Notes: a model not told the origin generated them from the sequence alone. 21,914 nt of DNA from a bacterium (GCA_021800745.1 JAJYYS010000008.1:1-21914), one strand, 5' to 3'; positions 1 to 9,605 are shown, numbered from the stretch's first letter. Numbers and translations: made by a program.

Positions 1-837
1 CCTTTTTGCAAAAAGCCTTATATCGTCTTCCGGAGACGTATAAAACGAGATAACCGGAAAATCTCCGACTTTTTCGAATGAAACTTTAGAATATTTAAAC
101 GGTATAAAATTTGTAGGTATTTTAACGGTTATACCCTTTTCCTCCAGCAGTAAAGTAGCTTCTTTTATATCGGCTATTTCGCCGCCTTTAATATCGAATA
201 TAACTTCGTCTACAGGATTATCCAGTACAAAATCTATAAGGCCGTTCTGGTCATTTTTATTTATTTCTTTAACTAATTTTATGCCGAGATATTCGCTTGA
301 AACGAGTATGTCTTTTATGCCTCCCGCACCTCTTTTACCGGATAAATCGGAAACAGCGGATGTTTCCGAATCTTCCCCTTTTACCAAAACGACATTCCTC
401 ACGGAATATCCCCGTCTTTTCAGTTTTACTGCAAGTTTTCTTCCGGTATAATCCGCAATAATGAGCGACAAAAAAGAATAAACGGAAAAATATCCTATAA
501 AAAGCCTTGAAACATAAGCAACTTTAAACATAAAAAGAACGGCGTAAATCAAAAATACGGATATAACGGTTATTTCAAAGAGCTTTATTATATCCGATTT
601 AAAACTTTCCGCGTTAAGGTTCAAATACATTCGGAATAAAAAAAGCAGAAAATAAAAAATGAAGGCTATCGGAATTAAAAGCCACAGGTAATAAAAAACA
701 GAATAAAGCTTATATCCTATAATAACGGGGGTTATCAGATTGTAGGTAATAAAAGCGAGGAAAAAACTGCCGCAGACGAAAATAACGGAAAATACATAAA
801 AATACTGCGCAAGGATTTTACTTCTTTGAGATAACAT
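1..837 (-). CDS. Polyprenyl-phosphate sugar phosphotransferase (initiating glycosyltransferase), N-terminal part, truncated by window edge
   Basis: An open frame of 279 codons starts at ATG 837 (MLSQRSKIL) and runs off the window without a stop. I see about four hydrophobic segments in residues 10-140, then a cytoplasmic alpha/beta region with the basic stretch KLKRRGYSVRNVVLV, and at the edge the motif FPVISFYTSPEDDIRLFAKR. That last motif is the usual junction (Pl-lsf-ttp---...lKR-fD) between the CoA-binding-like Rossmann domain and the catalytic bacterial sugar transferase domain of WbaP/EpsE/PglC-type enzymes. Such enzymes transfer a hexose-1-phosphate onto undecaprenyl phosphate at the inner membrane and so start O-antigen, capsule or exopolysaccharide repeat units. 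The catalytic half would lie beyond position 1 and cannot be checked here. It follows an O-antigen-ligase-like gene after 43 bases, which suits an envelope polysaccharide role. Confidence 0.8.
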   Translation of the reverse strand, partial: MLSQRSKILAQYFYVFSVIFVCGSFFLAFITYNLITPVIIGYKLYSVFYYLWLLIPIAFIFYFLLFLFRMYLNLNAESFKSDIIKLFEITVISVFLIYAVLFMFKVAYVSRLFIGYFSVYSFLSLIIADYTGRKLAVKLKRRGYSVRNVVLVKGEDSETSAVSDLSGKRGAGGIKDILVSSEYLGIKLVKEINKNDQNGLIDFVLDNPVDEVIFDIKGGEIADIKEATLLLEEKGITVKIPTNFIPFKYSKVSFEKVGDFPVISFYTSPEDDIRLFAKR

Positions 838-880
838 AATCGAAAGTAATTAATTATAATTATTAAAAGATACGTGAAGT

Positions 881-2263
881 TTATCCAAAACTTTTCCGCC
901 CGGCTTCCGGCAGCAAACCTGCGGCGGCGGACAACGCCAGAAAAAAAAGCCATAAGTTCGCCAGTTCGTCGTTGGACATGTTCGATACGCCTGCGAAAGA
1001 ACCGTAAAATATTATGCTCGTCCCTATGGTTATCGCTGCTATTTTGCGTATAAATATATCGCGCGAACCTATAAAAAGTTTAACCGGATTTTTTAAAGCC
1101 AGAAAAAAAAGCCACATAAGCGCCGCAAAGCCGAATATTCCGGTTTCCGCAAGCGCCTGCATATAGCCGTTTTCCGGCCAGTCGTCGTATAAATCGTAAA
1201 TTTTTTTACCCGTTTTAGGATTGTAGTACCAGGGAAACCTGACCCCTTTATGCGCGTCGAAATACTTTGAAAACGCCCCTACTCCCACGCCGGTCAACGG
1301 AAATCTTTTAAAAACCGCCCATGCCGATTCTATTAAAGCGATATGGCTTTCTATGTCTCCGTGATTTTTCAGTTCAAGCCTGTATATTTTTGGATTAAAC
1401 ATTGAAAAAATCCTGCTTTTGAATGTTTTGGATACCGAAAAAATTCCGATATTCAATAATAAAAGCAGAATAACGGCCGCAAAAAAAAGCTTCTTCGATT
1501 TCAAGTACATTAAAACAAAAATTGCCGGTATAATGCCGAGCCACGCCGACCTTGCCTTTGCAAACGCTATATCGAAAAATCCCAAAAGCAGGATAAATCC
1601 GAAAAAAACGCCGGATGCGGCTTTAGGTATTATCCCGACAAAAGATATTCCGCCTTTTTCGTTCCGTTTTTTAAAATCCAGCAGATAATAAGCCGTAATT
1701 ACGATTAAACCGTAAGAAACCTGCACCGGAAAACCGACCCAGTTGCCGATCGGTCCGGTAAGCCTGTTTTGTGAGTGGAGAGCATTTATAAAAATTCCCT
1801 GAAAAAATCCGTAAATTATCGCGGCGCATATAGAAAGAGTAAAAGTATAAACCATAAATTTTATTCTTTTTCTGGTGTTCAATAAACCCGCAGCCGCAAA
1901 AAAGAATAAAATGAAATAAAATATCTCGCCGCCTTCGTTTAAACTGTCCTTTAGACTGTACGTCCAGATAAACGAAAGCAGAACTATTGCGGCATATATA
2001 AAAAGAGGGGTATTAAATCCGGTTTTCGGAATGGAAATATCTCGTTCGGCAATTTTATATGCGATAAAAAATATAATTGCTGCTACCATGCCGAAAACGG
2101 CAAAACCGTCTTTAATAGGTATAAAAAGCGCAAATAAAAATATTCCGAAAAGGCCGGCTTTTTCAAAAAAACCGCTTAGTCCCGGTTTCCTGACGGCAAG
2201 CGCGATTAAAACGGCAGCGGAGAATACTATAGCTATAATTTTAATTAACAGCAGAAGATTCAA
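881..2263 (-). CDS. O-antigen ligase / polymerase family (Wzy_C, WaaL-like) membrane protein
   Basis: A 460-residue protein with roughly eleven or twelve hydrophobic segments. Family marks are RSAWLG at 238-243 (the conserved Arg region of WaaL/Wzy proteins), a large extracytoplasmic loop at about 280-375 containing FPLTGVGVGAF (321-331), and ENGYMQALAETGIFGF (364-379). In many family members the last motif reads HN-x-YL; here Glu stands where His is common, although other residues also occur in the family. Known members join undecaprenyl-linked glycans to lipid A-core, to proteins, or to each other in the periplasm; I cannot tell which here. The frame opens with TTG at 2263, shortly after the glgA stop. 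An in-frame stop lies just upstream and the next in-frame ATG is residue 59, so TTG (or the ATT two codons before it) is the likely start; no clear Shine-Dalgarno is present, suggesting coupling to glgA. Confidence 0.8.
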   Translation of the reverse strand: MNLLLLIKIIAIVFSAAVLIALAVRKPGLSGFFEKAGLFGIFLFALFIPIKDGFAVFGMVAAIIFFIAYKIAERDISIPKTGFNTPLFIYAAIVLLSFIWTYSLKDSLNEGGEIFYFILFFFAAAGLLNTRKRIKFMVYTFTLSICAAIIYGFFQGIFINALHSQNRLTGPIGNWVGFPVQVSYGLIVITAYYLLDFKKRNEKGGISFVGIIPKAASGVFFGFILLLGFFDIAFAKARSAWLGIIPAIFVLMYLKSKKLFFAAVILLLLLNIGIFSVSKTFKSRIFSMFNPKIYRLELKNHGDIESHIALIESAWAVFKRFPLTGVGVGAFSKYFDAHKGVRFPWYYNPKTGKKIYDLYDDWPENGYMQALAETGIFGFAALMWLFFLALKNPVKLFIGSRDIFIRKIAAITIGTSIIFYGSFAGVSNMSNDELANLWLFFLALSAAAGLLPEAGRKSFG

Positions 2264-2277
2264 TATAATTTACCATT

Positions 2278-3873
2278 CTATTTAATAATGTCGTAATAGA
2301 GGCTTTCATAAACCTTCGCGGAATCTTCCCATCCGAAATGTTTATTAGCGGAATTAACGACGAGACTGCCCCATTCTTCGGCACCGTCTCCCATATAGTA
2401 GTTATACAATTCGTTAAGCGCCCATGCAATACCGTCCGGGTTTGTATGTTTAATAAGAATGCCGGACGGGTTTTTTGCGCCGGAGTCCATAATATCGGAA
2501 ACGGTATCGTGAAGGCCTCCTGTATCTCCGGCCGCGATCACGCAGCCGTATCTCATAGCTATCATCTGGGACAACCCGCACGGTTCGAATTTGGAAGGCA
2601 TTACGAAAATATCCGCCGCCGCATATATTTTATGGGACAACGCTTCGTCGTAACTGCCCGTCATGGCATAAACCTTGTCGCCGTAAATTTTAGAGAGATA
2701 ATTGGCTTTCCCTTCTATATAATCTTTGCCGCTTCCTAGAATAACTGCCTGAAACGGAAAATCGCTCCAGTTAAAAAGTGCGTCTAAAAATTCGTTTATG
2801 CCTTTTTCTTCCGTTAATCTGCTTACTATGCCTATAAGAGGAAGAACTTTTCCTTTATCGCCGGTCTTCAGCGGCATGGAAATATCCGAGAAAAGAGCTT
2901 TTTTATTTTTAAGTTTAAAATCTTTCCATTCATTATAATCTTTTAGCTTATATTTATCTTCTTTTAAATTCAGATTACTGCTTATAAGCCTGTCTGTTTT
3001 GGGATTCCAGTAATCTAAATCTATTCCGTTAAGTATTCCCTTCAGCCTGCCTTCGTTTTTAAGGCTTTTCAATTCGCCGTCGAGCCCGAATCCGAATTCG
3101 GGAGCGGTAATTTCGCCTGCATACGTCGGACTTACCGTCGTAACGACGTCGGACAGCTTCATCCCGCCTTTTAAACTGTTAAAAGTTCCGAAATGTTCGT
3201 AAGCTGAAGAAGAATTATATTTGAAGTCGAGGCCGATATCGTAAAAATCGTCTATGCCGTAAACACCCTGATATCCGAGGTTATGGATAGTAAAAACAAT
3301 AGCCGGCCTTAATCCTTTCGCATTTGCATGCCTGCCTAATTTGGCGTTTAATATGCCTCCAGTCCCGCCCTGCAGTCTTACTTTTTCGTCCCCGAAAGTC
3401 TGCCTTAAGACGGCCGGAACCAGCCCTCCCGACCAGTCGTGCGTATGGACGGCCAGAGGAATACCTAAAATCCTCATAGCATATACCGCCCCGTGCGCAA
3501 GCATAGCATACCTCCAAAGATTGTCCTTATAGGCGCAAACCCCTCCGTGGGAACCGTAAACATCCTCCCTGTTAAAAAAATGATTCTGCTCTATAAGTAC
3601 GATAGGGATATCGCCCATTGCAAATCCGGTTTTAATTCCGAAATCGAAAGGAATCTCGCCGAAATTTACCTTGCCGGGCGGATAAACTTCTCTAATATCT
3701 ATTAAATTTTTTGGAATTATATTTTTGTAGTAAGGAATAACGACCCTGACGTTCATGCCTGTTTTCAACAGCACTTTAGGCAGGCTTCCCATAACGTCGC
3801 CCAAGCCTCCCGCTTTGACCAAGGGCGCCATTTCCGCCCCCACAAACCATATTTCGTTATTAAACTCGCTCAT
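2278..3873 (-). CDS. glgA: Glycogen synthase (GT5, starch/glycogen synthase family)
   Basis: A 531-residue GT-B glycosyltransferase that extends alpha-1,4-glucan chains from a nucleotide glucose (ADP-glucose in most bacteria) in the cytoplasm. Hallmarks seen are the KxGGL nucleotide-sugar motif (K20-AGGLGD), HTHDWSG (143-149), the FTIHNLGYQG motif (194-203), LNGID (281-285), SRLTEEKG (351-358) and the C-terminal active-site block FEPCGL with E430, followed by TGGL (451-454). A glycine-rich insert at about 166-188 sits just before the FTIHNLGYQG motif. Length is slightly over the usual 475-500. The ATG start is preceded by GGGAAA at a short distance. It follows the third GH57 gene after 29 bases and leads into the O-antigen-ligase gene, so it is probably the last glucan enzyme of one operon. 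No glgC (ADP-glucose pyrophosphorylase) is in the window. Confidence 0.95.
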   Translation of the reverse strand: MSEFNNEIWFVGAEMAPLVKAGGLGDVMGSLPKVLLKTGMNVRVVIPYYKNIIPKNLIDIREVYPPGKVNFGEIPFDFGIKTGFAMGDIPIVLIEQNHFFNREDVYGSHGGVCAYKDNLWRYAMLAHGAVYAMRILGIPLAVHTHDWSGGLVPAVLRQTFGDEKVRLQGGTGGILNAKLGRHANAKGLRPAIVFTIHNLGYQGVYGIDDFYDIGLDFKYNSSSAYEHFGTFNSLKGGMKLSDVVTTVSPTYAGEITAPEFGFGLDGELKSLKNEGRLKGILNGIDLDYWNPKTDRLISSNLNLKEDKYKLKDYNEWKDFKLKNKKALFSDISMPLKTGDKGKVLPLIGIVSRLTEEKGINEFLDALFNWSDFPFQAVILGSGKDYIEGKANYLSKIYGDKVYAMTGSYDEALSHKIYAAADIFVMPSKFEPCGLSQMIAMRYGCVIAAGDTGGLHDTVSDIMDSGAKNPSGILIKHTNPDGIAWALNELYNYYMGDGAEEWGSLVVNSANKHFGWEDSAKVYESLYYDIIK

Positions 3874-3902
3874 TTTCCCGACCCGTAAAATACGTAATAT
3901 AT

Positions 3903-6065
3903 CTAAAACCGTTCCTTTCCGATATTTTCTACATATATAGATATTATACTACTAAAATCTTCCCACGGCTTTAAATTAAAACTGTATTTAAGTTCCGCCC
4001 CCTGAAAAATCCTTTCGTATCCGTTTTCGGAAAGAGAAATGGTGGTTAGCGGTTTAAAGAACAAATCGTATTTTTTAAAAAATTTCGTTTCTGTCCGTTC
4101 TTTTATAATTATTTTGGCGCCCCAGAAAGAATCGCTTAAATATACCGGGTTGCCGTGTCCGGTTTCTATTTCTTTTTCTATGCGGTTATTTACCCCTTTT
4201 ATGTCGCCGCCGATATCTACATTTACCGCGGGGCCGTCCCCGCCCGGAAACGCAAACCTATAAATAACGTCCAGATTTCCGGCCCTTTCCGCCTTAGCAT
4301 CTATAAAAAATTCAAGCGTCCTGCCTGCTGTTATATTTAATTTTACAAGGATTTCACTGCTGCCGCCGGTTTTTCCGGCGCATTTAGCGCCGTCTTCGGA
4401 TTTTGCTTTTAAGAAGCCTCCCGCTTTAAGTTCGATACTGCCTTTATCTATATACTCTTCTATAGATTCGTCTTCAAAATAAATATTTTCGCCGTTAAAT
4501 AAAATTTCGAAAGCCGGAAGGATGCCTTTACGCGTTATTAAGTCCTCGTCGCATAAATCCGAAGGGTATTTCGCCTCTTTGTGTATAGTTTCGGGAGGAT
4601 TGCCGCCGCCGTTTCCGCCGTTTTCGGAACCGCCGTATATTTCTCCGTCCGCCGTTTTTTTATTGGCGTTTTCCTTCAGTTTTAAAATATCGTACTCGTC
4701 ATGGAGGCAAAAAACGTCTCCAAGCGAATGTATTAAACCTTTTTCTATATAATCCAGCGCGATAAAAGAACCTGCGGATGGCTTATATATTATGCACCAG
4801 AAATCGTTTGAAAAGAATATTTCGTTTTCCCCGTCGGAGTCGAAGTCGTAATATTCTTTTTCTGTACGTTCCTTAACGGCGTCTTTATACATAACGTACG
4901 ACGATAAAAGGGCGGTATGTATCCCCCTTCTCAAGTGCGGAAGATAAATTCCGCCGAACACGCCGTGCCAGTAAGCATCGTTAGCCTGCGATTTCATAAG
5001 TTCGTTTAAAGCATCGCCAAGGTGTTTGCGGCAGTTTTCGGCGGGATAGTTTATTTTATAGCTTAAATGCATCATTCTTTTGTGGTGCAGGTTTGCTTCC
5101 GGATATCTCGTCAAAAAATTATGCCAGATACCCCCGCTTAAAGGAGCGGAGGGATATCGAGCCTTTATCTCTTCGTATATGCCCCTTTGCGGAATAGAAA
5201 GCGTCCACTCGCCCATCTCCCTGTAACTAGATATAGGGAGATATACGGGAACTCTCGCCTGTCGGCCGCCGGAGCCCTCTTTTAAAATATCGGAAGGGAG
5301 TTCGAATTTTATCTCGGAATAATTACTATTACAATTTGCTTCGTTAACGAAATTATCCAACCATCCCTTGTTTCCGTCTTTGCCGTAAACCCATTCGTAA
5401 GTATCCGGCCATCCTCCCATTTTCTCGCCGTCGTCGAACATAACGGAAAGTTCTGAGCGTCTGCCGTTTAAATATAATATTTCGTTCAAAGATTCGTCCG
5501 GTTCGGCAAAAGGTATCTTATACCTTAATCTTTCGTGTATAGGAAAAACATCGAGATACTGCCCGCCGTATTCGGTCCTGAAAATATTATCTATGCCTTC
5601 AGGAGACACGCCCGCTTGAAAAAATTGAAAATCGTCCAAAAAAGCATAGTTTAATCCGGCTTCCTTTAAGTCTTTTATAATATCCGGCTGCCATATTCTT
5701 TCGGTTATCCATGCTCCCGACGGATATTTACCGAAAAGTCTTTTCAATGACGCGTTAAGCATTTCAAGCTGTCTTAACCTGTCCCTGCAGGGAATGGACG
5801 CTAGTATCGGCTCGTAATAGCCTCCCCCTATAATCTCTATCGCGCCCTTTTCGACCCCTTCCGAAATAATTTTAATTAATTCAGGGTCGTTCTTCTCCCA
5901 CCATTCGAGAAGGATTCCCGAAGCATGCAGGCAGAATTTTACGTTAAGCGCGGAAAGAGTCCTTATAAGCGGACTGTAGGATTTCATATGCACTTCTTTA
6001 AAAACAAAATCGAAATTGCCTACAGGCTGATGGCAGTGGAAACCTAAAATAAATTTAACCGTCAC
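3903..6065 (-). CDS. GH57 4-alpha-glucanotransferase-like / alpha-amylase (DUF1925-DUF1926 type)
   Basis: A 720-residue GH57 enzyme. The N-terminal catalytic barrel shows FHCHQP (9-14), the nucleophile motif WITERIWQP with E122, and DDGEKMGGWP with the D211/D212 pair, matching nucleophile and acid/base positions E123/D214 of Thermococcus litoralis 4-alpha-glucanotransferase. The NDAYWHGVFGG block (362-372) marks the DUF1925 region, and residues from about 405 to 705 correspond to the beta-rich DUF1926 domain. It should transfer or cleave alpha-1,4-glucan chains, the role of MalQ or alpha-amylase elsewhere. It is longer than the ~660 residues of the archaeal enzymes, partly because of a Gly/Asn-rich insert at 478-490. 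The start is GTG at 6065, overlapping the upstream stop as GTGA, with a GAGGGGG Shine-Dalgarno at suitable distance, so translation is coupled. Transferase versus hydrolase cannot be settled by motif alone. Confidence 0.88.
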   Translation of the reverse strand: MTVKFILGFHCHQPVGNFDFVFKEVHMKSYSPLIRTLSALNVKFCLHASGILLEWWEKNDPELIKIISEGVEKGAIEIIGGGYYEPILASIPCRDRLRQLEMLNASLKRLFGKYPSGAWITERIWQPDIIKDLKEAGLNYAFLDDFQFFQAGVSPEGIDNIFRTEYGGQYLDVFPIHERLRYKIPFAEPDESLNEILYLNGRRSELSVMFDDGEKMGGWPDTYEWVYGKDGNKGWLDNFVNEANCNSNYSEIKFELPSDILKEGSGGRQARVPVYLPISSYREMGEWTLSIPQRGIYEEIKARYPSAPLSGGIWHNFLTRYPEANLHHKRMMHLSYKINYPAENCRKHLGDALNELMKSQANDAYWHGVFGGIYLPHLRRGIHTALLSSYVMYKDAVKERTEKEYYDFDSDGENEIFFSNDFWCIIYKPSAGSFIALDYIEKGLIHSLGDVFCLHDEYDILKLKENANKKTADGEIYGGSENGGNGGGNPPETIHKEAKYPSDLCDEDLITRKGILPAFEILFNGENIYFEDESIEEYIDKGSIELKAGGFLKAKSEDGAKCAGKTGGSSEILVKLNITAGRTLEFFIDAKAERAGNLDVIYRFAFPGGDGPAVNVDIGGDIKGVNNRIEKEIETGHGNPVYLSDSFWGAKIIIKERTETKFFKKYDLFFKPLTTISLSENGYERIFQGAELKYSFNLKPWEDFSSIISIYVENIGKERF

Positions 6066-7882
6066 TCCTCATGCCCCCTCTTCATCATTCCGCCCATTTC
6101 CGCTATGATATTTTTAGATGAAGACAACGATTCGAATAATTTCTCCGGAACCGGCATCCCGGCGGTAAGATAAATATTTTTTAAGAAATTTCTGAAAATC
6201 TTTTCCATGGAAGACTGCGAAAACAGCGGGCTGTCGTAACCAAGCCACCAGAACCAGTCGGAGCCTTCCGCCGCCATAAGATTTTTCACGGCGGCTTTTA
6301 TATTCTTTTCGTTAATAGTTCCTTTTTGGATAGAATCTGATAATGCGTTTTTAGCCTCGTTCAGCAATGCCCACGCTTTATTTTTCTGCTCTTCTCCCAC
6401 CCACATCCTTAAATTTCCGTTTACCCATGAACCCGGCATAATATAATCAAGTTTGATACAGCCTCCTCCGCCGCCGCCGCAGTCCATACCGAAAACTTCA
6501 TTTAACAGCACGGGATTTATTTTAACGGACGAAGATAATAAAGAATATAAATCGTTCAAAAAATAAAAACCGTTTTCGTAATAATATTCCCATGCATTCT
6601 CGCCGTCCAGTATAATCGAAACTATCGCGTCTTTATCGAAATCGTCCACGGCATTAAGTTTATCGGTAAGATTGTTAGCTGCATCGTCTCCCCGCCATTT
6701 TGCATAAGTAAAACCGATTAAATCCGAAAGCCCCGAGTCCCTGAAAATTATTTTAAGTCCCGTATTTTTCCATTTATAAACCCTGTAAAGCGGTATAATA
6801 TTTTTGCCCTGCATAAATGCAGGCTGTCGGGAGTTTACACCTAATGACGAAGATAAAAGCTCTTCGCCGCTGGCGCAGATATTTATGCCGTATTCGTCGA
6901 AAAGGTCGAGTGCTTCCGAAGAAAGCGCCCCTTCGGAAGGCCATAAAGCCCGGATTTTATTCTTGCCGTACGAATAATATTCGTTCAATGAATCTAAATG
7001 CCTTTTTGCGCTTTCTATTCCGCCGCGGTATTGCTCTATGTAAACCGGCTCGTAGGATATGCCGGTCATCTGCGCCGCTACCCCTCCGCAATGGACGTCT
7101 AAAAGAAGCGGTATTATCGGATGATAATGCGGTGAAAAAGTAATTTCGTATTCGCCTTTCTTTTTTGCTTTAAGTTCTTTAAGTTTGCTCTTTTCCAGCA
7201 TATCAGGGTATTCCGGAAAAGAAGCCGGAGGACGTCCGCCTTTAACCGCCGGAAATCCGTATAAAGAAAGGCCGTATTTCATCCACTCCAAAAGCCTTTT
7301 AAGAAGAAGCCTCCTGTCGTCCAAGGTAAAGTTAGAACCTTTTCTGATAAAATAATTAATAACCGGGTCGTATTTTTTCATCCATTCGCCGCACCATGAA
7401 AGATGGAACCAGACGCAAAAATCGAAATAAAAGGTATCATTTAAGTAGCGGCGGTTTAAATCAGAAGAAGCAAGGTCGTAGAGAATTTTATAACCGTCGA
7501 ATCTCGAAACCATATGCTCGTAGTTCGCCCATTTGTAATGGTCGGACATCCATAATCTTATATCGCTTATATCGGCGGCGGCGGCACTGTCTAAAGTTTT
7601 AAGAAGCAGGGGCCTTAAAAAGCGGTCGGGCAGGATACTTACGGCTTTATCCTCATTTTTCTCTTCAAGGGCCTTTTCTATGCTGTAATTATAATCCTGC
7701 CACTGGTCTATTAAAACGGGGGTAATATTTATGTTTGCTTTCATGCCGGGATTTGCCGCAATATTAAGGGGCATGTCGATATAATCTTTTATTGCGTGAA
7801 GATAAACCCAAGGAAGCATAAACTCGCCGCTGTTATCCCGGTAGTCCGGCTGATGCATATGCCACCATAATACTAAATTCAT
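6062..7882 (-). CDS. GH57 amylopullulanase / alpha-amylase-like glycoside hydrolase
   Basis: A 606-residue GH57 protein with the family motifs in order: HMHQP (8-12), PHYHPIIPLLLD (251-262), LWPSEGALS with candidate nucleophile E317, FRDSGLSDLIGF (380-391), and LDGENAWE with candidate acid/base D426. This motif set is closest to the amylopullulanase/alpha-amylase branch of GH57, which hydrolyses alpha-1,4 and sometimes alpha-1,6 links. No signal peptide is present, so it should act in the cytoplasm, probably trimming or debranching stored glucan. A Cys-(Gly)6-Cys tract (468-475) is unusual. The stop overlaps the next gene start by four bases, and the gene starts 25 bases after the branching-enzyme stop; AAGGGA lies about 11 bases before the ATG. 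Substrate specificity is an inference. Confidence 0.87.
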   Translation of the reverse strand: MNLVLWWHMHQPDYRDNSGEFMLPWVYLHAIKDYIDMPLNIAANPGMKANINITPVLIDQWQDYNYSIEKALEEKNEDKAVSILPDRFLRPLLLKTLDSAAAADISDIRLWMSDHYKWANYEHMVSRFDGYKILYDLASSDLNRRYLNDTFYFDFCVWFHLSWCGEWMKKYDPVINYFIRKGSNFTLDDRRLLLKRLLEWMKYGLSLYGFPAVKGGRPPASFPEYPDMLEKSKLKELKAKKKGEYEITFSPHYHPIIPLLLDVHCGGVAAQMTGISYEPVYIEQYRGGIESAKRHLDSLNEYYSYGKNKIRALWPSEGALSSEALDLFDEYGINICASGEELLSSSLGVNSRQPAFMQGKNIIPLYRVYKWKNTGLKIIFRDSGLSDLIGFTYAKWRGDDAANNLTDKLNAVDDFDKDAIVSIILDGENAWEYYYENGFYFLNDLYSLLSSSVKINPVLLNEVFGMDCGGGGGGCIKLDYIMPGSWVNGNLRMWVGEEQKNKAWALLNEAKNALSDSIQKGTINEKNIKAAVKNLMAAEGSDWFWWLGYDSPLFSQSSMEKIFRNFLKNIYLTAGMPVPEKLFESLSSSKNIIAEMGGMMKRGHEE

Positions 7883-7907
7883 CTAATTTATATTCCCTTC
7901 GTAAAAT

Positions 7908-9605
7908 CTAGCATATGTTTTTTCCGTATAAATCTTTTGCATTCAGGCGCGGAAATAAATTATCTTTATAGGATATATCGTTAAACCAGGCCGTATCTAA
8001 AGGTTCTTCGCCTATAGCCATCAAAATGCATCTTTTTGCCCTGACCATATGGGCTTTAATCCTTCTTTCGGCATAACTTACCGCCTGTCCTGTCGTAAGC
8101 ATAAACGGCCAGTCGCTGGATTGGGCTAAAATAAGCTCTCTTGCCGCCTGATTTAAAACTTCGGGATATTTTACACGATTATACCCGTTTTTGCAAATAT
8201 CTATCAATGTTACGGACAGGTCCGATAAAAAAGGCTGTATTAAGTCGTTTTTTCCGTTAAGCCATACCTCCGCGTATCCGCCTCCGCCCCATGACGATGT
8301 AGCGGGCTGAGCTATAAATACTCCGTTTTTAGCATTGTTTTTGTTTATTTCTTCGAGAATATCGGCGGAAAAAACCGAATCTCCGTTTTCGTATTTTTTC
8401 AATAAACCTTTAAGCTTAGAAACAGTCCTGTCGGAAATGTCTATGGCTTTTGCCGGTTCGACGAAATTATTCTCGTCCATTCTTCTGAAAACCGCTTCAA
8501 GCCACCATGGACCTTCGAACCACCAGTGTCCGAAAAGTTCCGCATCATACATCGACACTACGACCGGTTCGTCCATAAACTCCTTTAAATATTCCGTCTG
8601 AAGTTCCCTGTGATAGACGAACTGAGCTCCGTGCTCATAAGCCTGGCGTTTCGCCGCGGACGGCCTGTAAGCGTCTTTATAATTGCCCTGTCCGGTAATG
8701 GCGTAATACTTAAGCCCGGTAAAAGTCTTAAGGCTTCCGTGCCTTAAAGGCGTAAGGTGGGGCAGGTCCAGGTCGAATCCTACGTCCCTGTAAAATTCCC
8801 TGTAAACCGGCGTTCCGGGATACCCTTCTTTTGAAGACCAGACCTGCCTCGAACTTTCGGGGTCCCTGCCGAACATTACGACGTTAAACGGAGTTACTAT
8901 GGGCGAAAAACATCCGTTGATAGGATTAGGATTTGCCGAATCGATGCCGTGCCGGTCTAAAAAAGTATAATAAATTCCGTATTTATTAAGTATCGCATCG
9001 AATCCTTCGGTATAACCGCATTCCGGAAGCCATATGCCCTTAGGGGTAATGCCGAGAATATCTTCGTGGGTTTGTATTCCGACTTCTATCTGCGCCGCTA
9101 TCGCCTCCGGTTCCCCTACCATGGAAATTAAAAAAGCGTGTGTGGCCGCCGAAGTTATAATATCCAAACGGCCTCTTCTAAAATGTTTCAAGAACTCGCC
9201 GATGAGATATTTTCCGCCGCCATTTTTAACTTTCTCATACCAGTTTTTATATCTCTGCCTGTAAAATAAAGTAACTGGATGGAATTCGGGGTCCCCTTCT
9301 GTCCTGAAAGCCTCTTCGTCTAATACTTTAAGCCTTACCCTTATATACTCTTTGAGCCGCTCCGACAGCAGATCGTCGTTCATCATGCTCAGGAGGGTCG
9401 GCGTCAGGGATATGGTCAGCTTAAAATCCACGTTGTCGTTTTCAAGATTATCGAAAGATTCGAGAAGCGGAAGATATGTTTCGGTAACGGCTTCAAAATA
9501 CCATTCTTCTTCTAAATATTTAGAACTTTCGGGATGCCTGACGAACGGCAGATGAAAATGCAAAACGGGCAGCCACTTGCCCGTAATATTATTCTTTTCG
9601 TACAT
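7908..9605 (-). CDS. GH57 1,4-alpha-glucan branching enzyme (DUF1957 / TK1436 type)
   Basis: A 565-residue GH57 branching enzyme. Motifs are HFHLPF (16-21), GIWLPECGYTEG with nucleophile E195, and SMYDAELFGHWWFEGP with acid/base D354, followed by the C-terminal helical DUF1957-type region containing TSSWGGGGYAEVW. These match the Thermococcus kodakarensis TK1436 branching enzyme, which creates alpha-1,6 branches in glycogen, so this gene probably replaces a GH13 GlgB. The frame is open up to a TTG at 9626, but I choose ATG 9605: an AGAGGA Shine-Dalgarno sits five bases before it, whereas nothing precedes the TTG, and the protein then starts ten residues before the first beta strand as in relatives. 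It heads a tight run of GH57-GH57-GH57-glgA. A MITE-like element ends 31 bases upstream of this start. Confidence 0.92.
   Translation of the reverse strand: MYEKNNITGKWLPVLHFHLPFVRHPESSKYLEEEWYFEAVTETYLPLLESFDNLENDNVDFKLTISLTPTLLSMMNDDLLSERLKEYIRVRLKVLDEEAFRTEGDPEFHPVTLFYRQRYKNWYEKVKNGGGKYLIGEFLKHFRRGRLDIITSAATHAFLISMVGEPEAIAAQIEVGIQTHEDILGITPKGIWLPECGYTEGFDAILNKYGIYYTFLDRHGIDSANPNPINGCFSPIVTPFNVVMFGRDPESSRQVWSSKEGYPGTPVYREFYRDVGFDLDLPHLTPLRHGSLKTFTGLKYYAITGQGNYKDAYRPSAAKRQAYEHGAQFVYHRELQTEYLKEFMDEPVVVSMYDAELFGHWWFEGPWWLEAVFRRMDENNFVEPAKAIDISDRTVSKLKGLLKKYENGDSVFSADILEEINKNNAKNGVFIAQPATSSWGGGGYAEVWLNGKNDLIQPFLSDLSVTLIDICKNGYNRVKYPEVLNQAARELILAQSSDWPFMLTTGQAVSYAERRIKAHMVRAKRCILMAIGEEPLDTAWFNDISYKDNLFPRLNAKDLYGKNIC

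Noticed and set aside
735..953. Short minus-strand frame bridging the sugar phosphotransferase and O-antigen-ligase genes
   Set aside because: It overlaps both real genes in another frame and has no ribosome site or recognisable content.
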